DNA from: an uncultured Dorea sp.
GTDB lineage: Bacteria > Bacillota > Clostridia > Lachnospirales > Lachnospiraceae
NCBI GenBank assembly: GCA_910578455.1
Contig: CAJTQA010000025.1
Location: 1-47,788 of the forward strand
Length of the DNA: 47,788 bases
Direction: 5' to 3'
A program made the translations under genes and the position numbers. This document shows, in pieces, positions 40,300 through 47,788 of this stretch. Within the stretch, counting starts at the first letter, position 1, and the number at the start of each line of letters is the position of its first letter. The notes beneath the pieces are model-generated. The model saw only the letters and a program-made list of their open reading frames with translations. It ran no database searches and was not told where the DNA came from.

Positions 40300-42633
40300 A
40301 TGAGAAAACGGGTCAGAGAAATAGAGTTTGATGTGGATGCTTATACTGCGAGATTGATTGGACGGGAAAATGTATCGAAATTGGAGGGAGCGGTGCTTGA
40401 AATCGTAAAAAATGCTTATGATGCTGATGCATGCGTGTGCTGCCTATATTATTCTAATACAGAAGATTGTGTCTATATTGTAGATAATGGCTGCGGAATG
40501 AAGGAAGAAGTACTTCGTACCCATTGGATGACAATTGGCAATTCTTCAAAAAAGAATTTTTATGTTACAAAAAATGGAAGGATACAGACGGGAGCAAAAG
40601 GGATTGGCAGGTTTGCATTGGAGCGTATGTCAGATAAATGTGATATGCTTACGATTTCGGAAGAGGGCGGTCTGGAGTGGATTGTAGACTGGCGGGATTT
40701 TGATGGGAGTAAGAAGATATCAGAAGTTAAGGCAAAAGTCTATGATACGGATATATGTCTATTGGAGCATGTTGGATCGAAAAACTGGAGAAACCAAGCA
40801 GTGGCATCGGAGATAGAAAAATATGATTTTTCAGGAACAGGGACCGCATTTCGGTTGGAGAATCTGCATGATGTCTGGGACGAAAGGGCTATGAAACGTC
40901 TTAAGAATCATTTAGAGAATCTGCTACCTCCGGATGTGGTACAGAATTTTCACATTTGGTTTTTCGATGACGCAACGAGTTTAGAAGAGGCATTGATAAC
41001 CAGTGCAAATGTGGAATCTTATGACTATCGGATTGATTTTCAGGTTGTTGATAATTTGGTTGATATTCAGATTATAAGGAATGAATTCGATTTTCGTGGA
41101 GAGGAGCAGGAGGTATATAAAGAGGCAGGATTCGATGAGCAGGAGCAGGCATATCTTCAAGGGGAAAAGAAAGAAGAGTCTTTTACCATGGAAGAAATAG
41201 GAGAGAAAGAGAATTATATTGGGGATTTTGGAGGCGTACTGTATTTTTATAAAATAAGGGTAAGTAAAAAGGAAAGAGAACGATTTTATTCTAAGGATAT
41301 TACAGGTCGGGAAAATCTTGCAAAAAAGTTCGGAGGAATTAAATTATATCGTGATCAATTCCGTGTACGTCCTTACGGTGAGTATGGGGATAATGATTTT
41401 GATTGGCTGGAACTTTCTGCCAGGCGGAATCGTTCGCCGGCAGGTCTTGGAAAGGAGATCGGGAATTGGCGGGTTGGTTCGGAGCAGATGTTAGGGACAG
41501 TGTCAATATCCAGAAAGAATACAAATTTGGAGGATGCAGCTAATCGGAATGGCATTCAAGAGGGAATTGGTTTTTCACAGCTGAAACGAATCCTGTTATT
41601 CGTAATTGCGGAATTTGAGCGGGATCGGCAGTCCGTGGGACGTAAACTGGCAAGGTATGCGGATAAAAAGGATCAATTGGCGGCTGAATTGGAAAAAATG
41701 CGTCAGCTTGCAGAACAACGGAAAAAATGGGAAGAAGAACAGAAAGCCAGCCAACAGCAGGAAAAGGCAGAGGAATCAAAGGGGCAGTCTGCCAAATCAG
41801 GTTTGCCGCCTTCTGCAAATCCAGAAGATGTTGTGAAACTGATGACAGATATGGAGCAGAAGCAGGAGGAAGAACTGGAAGATCTGCGTAGTGAGAACAA
41901 AATGCTTCAGACCTTAGCTACAACAGGAATTATTACTAATATGTTTATGCATGAGATTCGAACATCTACCAATAATATCGGTCTTGAGTTAAATGCGGCT
42001 TATGAAGCTATAGAATATGACAATGATATGGCATATGCCTTACAAAATATTCTGCGTGCAATCAGAGTGAAAAAAAATTTTGCGTCATGGTTTGGGATTA
42101 CCATTGAATCTATCAAGAAAGACAAACGAAAGAGAAAAAAGCATAATATTCAAACTATGCTGGAACAATATATGTATACGTGGAAGGATATTCTAGATAA
42201 AAGCGGTACTGATTTATTCTATGAATGTGATCCTGATATTGATCTTTGGTGTTTTGAGTTTGACATTGAAAATATTATTAGCAATTTGATTGCCAACAGT
42301 TTAGCATCTTTTGATCAGGAAATGGACAGAAGATTGGAGAAACGGCAGATTAACCTGAATATATCCAAATTTGGAAATGGATTATCCATGGATTATATGG
42401 ATAGCGGCTGGGGCCTGATCCCTAAATATAAAAAGCGGCCGAAGTTGATTTTAGAGCCGTTTGAAAGTGGTCATCATTTTGAGAAGGAGGATGAAGATGA
42501 TGGAACAGGTATGGGAATGTGGATTGTAAACCGTACCATATCCGAGTATAATGGAATTATTGATTTGAGTGAGAATCAGAGGAAAGAGACGGGATTTTAT
42601 GCAAAAATCATACTAGGAGGCCGGAATGTATAG
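40300..42633 (+). CDS. dual ATPase sensor: Hsp90-type GHKL domain plus histidine-kinase core
   Basis: The 777-residue protein carries two GHKL-fold nucleotide-binding units. The first (residues about 20-200) has an Hsp90/MORC-like N box EIVKNAYDAD, DNGCGM and GAKGIGRFALERMSD. A middle region with GRENLAKKFGGIKLYRDQFR and a long charged coiled coil (about 460-540) follows. The second is a histidine-kinase core: His551 in FMHEIRTSTNNIG, N box NLIANSLAS, DSGWGL, and GTGMGMWIV. No membrane segment is seen, so it is cytoplasmic. ATG 40300 follows AAAGGAG; the ATG at 40249 lies inside the promoter. The next gene, overlapping by 8 bases, encodes a receiver protein, its likely phosphorylation partner. 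The stimulus is unknown. Confidence 0.78.
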   Translation: MRKRVREIEFDVDAYTARLIGRENVSKLEGAVLEIVKNAYDADACVCCLYYSNTEDCVYIVDNGCGMKEEVLRTHWMTIGNSSKKNFYVTKNGRIQTGAKGIGRFALERMSDKCDMLTISEEGGLEWIVDWRDFDGSKKISEVKAKVYDTDICLLEHVGSKNWRNQAVASEIEKYDFSGTGTAFRLENLHDVWDERAMKRLKNHLENLLPPDVVQNFHIWFFDDATSLEEALITSANVESYDYRIDFQVVDNLVDIQIIRNEFDFRGEEQEVYKEAGFDEQEQAYLQGEKKEESFTMEEIGEKENYIGDFGGVLYFYKIRVSKKERERFYSKDITGRENLAKKFGGIKLYRDQFRVRPYGEYGDNDFDWLELSARRNRSPAGLGKEIGNWRVGSEQMLGTVSISRKNTNLEDAANRNGIQEGIGFSQLKRILLFVIAEFERDRQSVGRKLARYADKKDQLAAELEKMRQLAEQRKKWEEEQKASQQQEKAEESKGQSAKSGLPPSANPEDVVKLMTDMEQKQEEELEDLRSENKMLQTLATTGIITNMFMHEIRTSTNNIGLELNAAYEAIEYDNDMAYALQNILRAIRVKKNFASWFGITIESIKKDKRKRKKHNIQTMLEQYMYTWKDILDKSGTDLFYECDPDIDLWCFEFDIENIISNLIANSLASFDQEMDRRLEKRQINLNISKFGNGLSMDYMDSGWGLIPKYKKRPKLILEPFESGHHFEKEDEDDGTGMGMWIVNRTISEYNGIIDLSENQRKETGFYAKIILGGRNV

Positions 42634-43270
42634 AGTAGGATATATTGATGATGAACCGACACAATTTGAAAATTATAGGAGATCATTGCAGCGGCGATGT
42701 AAAGAACTCGAATTGGTGTTGATAGATGATTGTGAGAGTAAGCAGGATATTTTGGACAAAATTTATGAGAAACAGATCGATGTGTTGTTAATTGATTATA
42801 AAATGGTAAAAAGTTATGGATTTAACGGAACTACATTGATTAATTATATCAATGATTCTATGCGTGATATCCAGTGCTTTATTATGACTGCTGTGGATAC
42901 GGAGCAGATTACGGATGGTCTTGTGGCAGAGAGGGATAAATATTCCAAAAATATTTTTGATACGGAGGCAGCAGATCCCCAAAAGGAGGCAGAACTGAGT
43001 GATTTTATTCAGGTTTTGCTGGAGAGTGCGAAAGTATTTCAGGTTCGGCGACAGCAAAAGCTGGAGAGGTATCAAGAACTCTTAGATAAGAAACATCAAG
43101 GGGAGTTAGGGGCAGATGAAGAAGAATTTTTAGAGTTATACAAGGTTTTGTCATCTTATGGGATGGTAGAAAAGTTACCTAAAAATATGCTGGATTCAAA
43201 ATTTGAAGAGCGGTTACAACGGATATTGGAACTGGGAAGTGCGATTATTTCGGAACATAAGATGGAATAG
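42626..43270 (+). CDS. receiver-domain protein, probable phosphorelay partner
   Basis: The 214-residue protein has a response-regulator receiver fold in residues 1-120: YIDDEP (acidic pair Asp8, Asp9), phospho-acceptor Asp57 in LLIDYKM, FIMTA (Thr) and a Lys in RDKYSKNIFD. The C-terminal 90 residues are helical and charged (VRRQQKLERYQELLDKKHQG) with no DNA-binding domain, so output is probably by protein contact. It overlaps the kinase gene by 8 bases and precedes the HNH gene by 25 bases. Phosphorylation by the upstream kinase is inference from motifs and adjacency. Confidence 0.78.
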   Translation: MYRVGYIDDEPTQFENYRRSLQRRCKELELVLIDDCESKQDILDKIYEKQIDVLLIDYKMVKSYGFNGTTLINYINDSMRDIQCFIMTAVDTEQITDGLVAERDKYSKNIFDTEAADPQKEAELSDFIQVLLESAKVFQVRRQQKLERYQELLDKKHQGELGADEEEFLELYKVLSSYGMVEKLPKNMLDSKFEERLQRILELGSAIISEHKME

Positions 43271-43295
43271 AAAACGGTAAATAAAGGAGAGAATA

Positions 43296-43880
43296 TTGAG
43301 AGTACATGGTGATAAAGTAATTCGTCGGCGCAAAGGCGCATCAAAGTTAAAGCATTATCAAGATGGCAGAGAACAGATAGAACAGGATTTTTACTATTTG
43401 TGTGGCTACTGCGGAAAGAATGGAAATGTGCTGCATCAGAAGTTTCATTTGGATCATTTCGTTCCAAAGAGTTTGGATAAAAGCAGGGAAAAAGATTATT
43501 ATAATTTGGTTCTGGCCTGTCCAAGATGTAATTTATCCAAGTCGGATAAGTGGCCGACGGGAGATAGTATGCAGCCGCATAATGGTGAGAGGGGATTTGT
43601 GGATCCGGCCAGTGAAGAATTTGACGAACATTTGGAACGCAATGATAAAGGATATGTGATAGGGAAAACCTCTGTAGGAAAAAGCATGTGCAATATGCTG
43701 CATTTGGATATCAGAAGAACAGACCTATATTGGAATGCCGCGCAGTTGAGGATACAGTTAAAGGAACTGGAAGAACTGTTTCAGGAGGGCAAATTAACAG
43801 AGAGGCAAAAGGACATTTATATCGAAACTAATATGATTTTTAATGAATACATAGATCAGGCGTTCGTAAAAGGTGAATAG
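43296..43880 (+). CDS. HNH endonuclease
   Basis: The 194-residue protein has an HNH nuclease core at residues 36-86: CGYCG (Cys36, Cys39) and CPRC (Cys75, Cys78) for Zn, and HLDHFVP with the catalytic His in the DH pair, Asn70 in YYNLVLAC, and CNLSKSDKW. The rest is helical. It begins at TTG 43296 after AAGGAG. It is the only plausible effector nuclease in the cluster. It sits between the receiver gene and the methyltransferase gene. Whether it attacks phage DNA, host DNA or RNA cannot be told; homing or restriction roles are alternatives. Confidence 0.82.
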   Translation: MRVHGDKVIRRRKGASKLKHYQDGREQIEQDFYYLCGYCGKNGNVLHQKFHLDHFVPKSLDKSREKDYYNLVLACPRCNLSKSDKWPTGDSMQPHNGERGFVDPASEEFDEHLERNDKGYVIGKTSVGKSMCNMLHLDIRRTDLYWNAAQLRIQLKELEELFQEGKLTERQKDIYIETNMIFNEYIDQAFVKGE

Positions 43881-43882
43881 TG

Positions 43883-45500
43883 ATGTTGGAAAATCGAAAA
43901 GAAAGTGGTTCATATTATACGCCTACAGAATTAGTGGAATTTATGGTGACATATCTAAAAAAAAGAGCAACAAGATTTTGACCATGTTTTGGAACCTTCC
44001 GCAGGAGACGGAAGGTTTCTTCCATTACTATTGTCATGTTCTAATCATGTGGAAGCAGTGGAATTATTTCAGGAAAAAGTTCAGCGAATAGAACAACAGT
44101 ATGGATGCGAAAAGTTATCGGTAGAATGTGAAAATTTTATTCGATATGCGTCTATAAATGATGATAGGTATTCGCTTATTATAGGGAATCCACCATATAT
44201 TAGTTTAAAGATGATGAATAAAGAGGATATAGCAAAGGCAAAGCAATTTTGTGAAGAAGTTGGGCTTCCTTCATCAGCAATGCAAAACATGTGGTTTGCG
44301 TTTGTTTTGGCATCATGTAAATTATTACGTCCTAATGGTACGGTCTTTTTTGTATTGCCAATGGAATTTCTGCAGGTACAATATGCTGAGAAATTAAGAG
44401 GGTATTTGGAGTCAAAGTTTAATACAATACATATTATATCTTTTGAAGATTGTGTATTCACAGGGATAGAGCAGGAAGTATGTTTGGTATACCTTACTAA
44501 TAAAATTGATGATCTTCCATATATTCTTTATGAAGTTTATCCGAATTCTAAAGAGACAGCAATTGTAAGCAGAAATATTATTCAAAAGAATAAACCGTTA
44601 CAGAAATGGTCAAATGCAATTTTAAAGGACGATGATATTTTTCTGTTAAAAGATTTTTCTTTGAATTATACGAAAGTTGAAAAGATAGGGACAACGGCTC
44701 CGGGAATAGTAACCGGAGGGAATAAATATTTTATTCTTACAGAACAACAAGTAGAGGCATACAGATGCAGAGAGCAGGTTTTACCGATTTTACAGAAATC
44801 TTCATTTGTTTCAGACAATATCATATGTATTGATGAAGCTGTTTTTGATAAAATAAAAGAGCGGAATAAGCCGGTCTATTTGTTAAATTTGGCAAAAGTT
44901 CCACAAGAAGATTTACCGTTAAAATTAGATGAATATTTAGAATGGGCTGGGAAACAAAAGATACAAGGTACAGAATTGAAAAAAAGATTCAAATGTGCGA
45001 ATAGAAATCCATGGTATGGTGTTCCAATAGTAGCGAAGGGAGATATTATTTTTTTTAAGCGATATGACATATTACCAAGATTATATATTAATGAAATGGA
45101 TATTCATACTACCGATGCTGGTTATCATATACGTTTGAATGAAGAATATGATAAGGCAAGTGTGGTATTTTGCTTTTATAATTCAATGACATTGGCTCAG
45201 TGTGAGTTTTACGGTCGCTATTATGGAGGTGGGGTAAGAGAATTAGTACCAAGTGAGTTTAAAAAGATTGCGATTCCTTATAGAGAAATAGAAGAAAAAG
45301 ACGTTGAGCACTTAAAAGAGTTATTTCAAAAAAAAGCTTCTGCATTTGAAATAGTTTCATTTGTAAATTCGAAAACATTGGAACTACAGATGCCCAAAGA
45401 GACCATTTCTAAGTTGGAAGCAATGAGAATTCAGTTAATAAAGCAAAGAAGAAGGCAGCATGTCCAGAAAGTAAAATTATTAAAAACAGATATGCAATAA
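43883..45500 (+). pseudogene. Eco57I-like N6-adenine methyltransferase, frame interrupted at an A8 tract
   Basis: The start ATG 43883 (two bases after the HNH stop, site AAAGGTG) encodes MLENRKESGSYYTPTELVEF and reaches a stop at 43981. Removing one A from the run of eight A at 43957-43964 restores a continuous frame to 45500: YLKKEQQDFDHVLEPSAGDG, with motif I LEPSAGDGRFLP followed by the catalytic motif IIGNPPYISL. The C-terminal half (for example RNPWYGVPIVAKGDIIFFKR and GVRELVPSEFKKI) resembles target-recognition regions of Eco57I-type methylases. It would have about 538 residues. The gene may be phase-variable (off in this sequence), or the change may be a sequencing error or recent mutation. 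Confidence 0.8.
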
Positions 45501-45536
45501 AAAGTGGAAAGATAAGAGAAAGTGATAATGATATAG

Positions 45537-47768
45537 ATGAATATAGAAGCATACAATTTAGATTCGCTTCGGAAGTTAGTGAGAAGTCTTCAGGACGAGA
45601 ACAGAAGACTGAAAGAACAGCTTAATAAGGCGGATATCGATTATGAGTCAGAGGATTTTTTTGAGGAGAAGCTAGAGACAATGGAGGAATATGATCCTGA
45701 CCAGGGAGAGCGTATTCAGTATAAATACATTACGGAAGAGTTGGCAAATAGATTTTTTGCAATGTTTTGGGGAAGAACGGATGTTTATGCAAAAAGAGGT
45801 ACAAAAGGCGGATATTTTCCGCAGTGCGATCATAGATGGAACGATAGGATATGCCCAAAACAGCATGGCGAAAAGATTCATTGCGAAGCTTGCGGGCACA
45901 GGAAGTGGACAGAGCTCAAACCGAAAAAAATTATAGAGCACCTCCTCGGACTTAGAGAAGATGGCGCAGATGTATTAGGTGTATATCCGTTGTTTCCAGA
46001 TGGCACCTGTCGGTTTCTTGTGTTTGATTTTGACAATCATGAGAAAGGTGCTGAAAAGACGGATTTCGCCAATACCAGTGATGAATGGCATGAAGAAGTT
46101 GATGCTTTAAGGCTTATCTGTGAAAGAAATGGCATAGCACCGCTGGTAGAAAGATCAAGATCAGGCAGAGGTGCCCATGTATGGATTTTCTTTAAAAAAC
46201 CGATATCTGCCTCTCTTGCAAGAAGTTTTGGTTTCCTGCTGTTGGATAAGGGTTCATCTTCGATCAACCTGAAATCCTTTCACTATTATGACCGAATGTA
46301 TCCGTCTCAGGACGCGGCAAGTAGTATAGGGAATCTGATTGCGCTGCCCTTACAGGGGCAGGCATTAAAAAATGGCAATAGTGCTTTTGTTGATAAAAAT
46401 TGGAATGTTTATCCAGATCAGTGGGATATCTTGCTCAAACATACGGAGAAATTGTCAAAAGAAGAGATTGAAAAATACATGGAAAAATGGCAGGCAGAGC
46501 TTGCCGAAGAAAAAGGGATGTCAGTTTTGTCAATTTCCGGGAATCGACCAAAACCTTGGAAGAAAAAAGAGAAGTTTGTAAAAACAGATGTTGTTGGAAA
46601 AATGCACATTGTTCTTGGGAACGGCATATATGTTGATACATTGAATTTAATGCCGAACCTGCAGAATCAAGTTAGAAGTATGGCGGCTTTTGATAATCCG
46701 ATATTTTACAAAAATAAAAGGCTTGGATATTCTAATTATTATCATTTTAGTGCTGTCTATATGGGAAAAGATAAAGACGGTTATATTTGTATCCCAAGAG
46801 GACTTCGTGAGAACTTACTTGATTCATGTAAAGAAGCGGGCATTGAATATGAGATTGTTGACCATAGGGAAAAGGGAAGACCAATCAGAGTTTCTTTTCA
46901 GGGTGATTTGAAAATGCAACAGAATCTGGCGGCACAGCATTTGCTTGCATTTGATTATGGGATTCTCAGTGCAGCGACTGCATTTGGCAAAACAGTAGTT
47001 TGCAGCTATCTCATTGCAGAAAGAAAAGTGAACACGCTTATTTTGCTTCAAAGTAAGGATTTACTGGAGCAGTGGATCGATGAACTAAATAAATTTTTAA
47101 TCATAGACGAAGAGCCACCGATTTACCGGACAAAAAGCGGAAGAGAAAAGCGGAGGGACAGTGTGATTGGCATTTTACATGGCGGTAAAAATACGCTGAC
47201 GGGTATTGTAGATGTTGCTATGGTTGGTTCTATGTATCATAAAGGAACGTTTAATGATTTTATAAATTCTTATGGCATGGTTCTGATGGATGAGTGTCAT
47301 CACTGCGGTTCCAATACCTCTATTGAGGTTATGCAGAAGGTAAATGCTAGATACGTTTATGGTGTGACGGCAACACCCAAAAGAGGGGATAATTTGGAGA
47401 AAATCATTCATATGCTTTTAGGACCGATCAGGCATAGTTATACTGCGAAAGAGCGGGCAATGGAACAGGGAATCGGCCATTATGTATATCCGCGGTATAC
47501 AAGAGTGATTGATACCAATGAAAGCAAAAATAATATTAATGGAGCATACGCTTTGATCAGTGCAAGTACGGCCAGGAATGAAATGATTCTCGAAGATACA
47601 AGAACTTGCGTGAAAGAGGGAAGAACACCGGTGATTCTGACAAGATACAAAGAACAGGCAAAATATCTGTATGACCATTTACAGGAGGATGCAGATTATG
47701 TATTTGTTTTATATGGAGATAACAGTGATAAAGATAGAGAAGAGCAAAACGCATTGATTTTAAGATGA
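45537..47768 (+). CDS. TOTE-type primase-helicase (AEP primase plus SF2 helicase), early stop
   Basis: The 743-residue protein starts with a coiled coil (LVRSLQDENRRLKEQL), then a Zn-binding cluster (about 97-125, CDHRWNDRICPKQHG and CEACGH). An archaeo-eukaryotic primase-like core follows with FLVFDFDNH (Asp164, Asp166) and RSGRGAHVWIFF. A superfamily 2 helicase comes next: Walker A ATAFGKT (about 479-486), DECHH (about 585) and VTATPKR (about 609). These fit the TOTE conflict-system family. The frame stops at 47768, before the expected C-terminal helicase motifs (V and VI), and the window ends 20 bases later, so it seems truncated. Weak ribosome site. It is the last of five same-strand genes. 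Confidence 0.78.
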   Translation: MNIEAYNLDSLRKLVRSLQDENRRLKEQLNKADIDYESEDFFEEKLETMEEYDPDQGERIQYKYITEELANRFFAMFWGRTDVYAKRGTKGGYFPQCDHRWNDRICPKQHGEKIHCEACGHRKWTELKPKKIIEHLLGLREDGADVLGVYPLFPDGTCRFLVFDFDNHEKGAEKTDFANTSDEWHEEVDALRLICERNGIAPLVERSRSGRGAHVWIFFKKPISASLARSFGFLLLDKGSSSINLKSFHYYDRMYPSQDAASSIGNLIALPLQGQALKNGNSAFVDKNWNVYPDQWDILLKHTEKLSKEEIEKYMEKWQAELAEEKGMSVLSISGNRPKPWKKKEKFVKTDVVGKMHIVLGNGIYVDTLNLMPNLQNQVRSMAAFDNPIFYKNKRLGYSNYYHFSAVYMGKDKDGYICIPRGLRENLLDSCKEAGIEYEIVDHREKGRPIRVSFQGDLKMQQNLAAQHLLAFDYGILSAATAFGKTVVCSYLIAERKVNTLILLQSKDLLEQWIDELNKFLIIDEEPPIYRTKSGREKRRDSVIGILHGGKNTLTGIVDVAMVGSMYHKGTFNDFINSYGMVLMDECHHCGSNTSIEVMQKVNARYVYGVTATPKRGDNLEKIIHMLLGPIRHSYTAKERAMEQGIGHYVYPRYTRVIDTNESKNNINGAYALISASTARNEMILEDTRTCVKEGRTPVILTRYKEQAKYLYDHLQEDADYVFVLYGDNSDKDREEQNALILR

Positions 47769-47788
47769 GATTTGGCTGTTAGACTTTT

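Noticed and set aside
1..47788. CRISPR array, rRNA genes, complete prophage
   Set aside because: No regularly spaced repeats, rRNA-like sequence or phage structural genes were seen in reading the window.

Overview
The window looks like a chromosomal segment of a gut-type Lachnospiraceae (Clostridia, Bacillota). Reasons: strong purine-rich ribosome binding sites, a two-gene SufC/SufBD-type Fe-S unit, an agr-type peptide quorum locus, two phosphofructokinases with pyrophosphate-type signatures, a Csp-like subtilase, rubrerythrin, class II GalT, and ABC sugar operons that lack their own ATPase. This is inferred from gene content; no rRNA or marker gene fixes the genus.

Layout. 1-350: 5' part of an IS4/IS231-like insertion sequence on the minus strand. 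351-1203: a DUF4160/DUF2442 gene pair, followed by a second, solo IS-like end. 1432-5162: an AT-rich restriction-modification unit made of an N6-adenine methyltransferase and a C5-cytosine methyltransferase joined in frame to a PD-(D/E)XK-like nuclease region, whose C-terminal end is frameshifted. 5176-7959: sufC, a sufB/D-like gene and a coiled-coil/3D-domain cell-wall protein. 8286-11455: a peptide quorum-sensing locus in the order XRE regulator, agrC, agrB, agrD, agrA. 11532-16747: tRNA-Ser, an AraC regulator divergent from galK-galT, pyridoxine kinase, tRNA-Arg. 16947-20207: a short lipoprotein remnant, glpK, a 51-residue DUF1667-like cysteine protein, and a phosphofructokinase. 20414-23835: a pseudokinase/TPR membrane protein and a surface protein with Ig-like repeats. 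23906-27631: ddl, a second phosphofructokinase, and a family 2 glycosyltransferase. 27693-37637: two carbohydrate ABC importer loci, one controlled by an AraC protein, the other by a LacI protein with two clear operators and a GH32 fructosidase. 37686-40182: rubrerythrin and a Csp-like subtilisin.

40241-47768 is the most interesting part. It is an AT-rich, same-strand gene cluster read from one good promoter: a protein with an Hsp90-type ATPase at the N terminus and a histidine-kinase core at the C terminus, a receiver-domain protein, an HNH nuclease, an Eco57I-like adenine methyltransferase switched out of frame by an A8 tract, and a TOTE-type primase-helicase. I read it as a candidate defence system in which a phosphorelay may gate a nuclease. 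A second, simpler restriction-modification unit lies at the other end of the window, so housekeeping and sugar genes sit between two defence loci.

Most intergenic regions are short. Good promoters, terminators and operators are listed where the sequence supports them. No CRISPR array or rRNA was seen.
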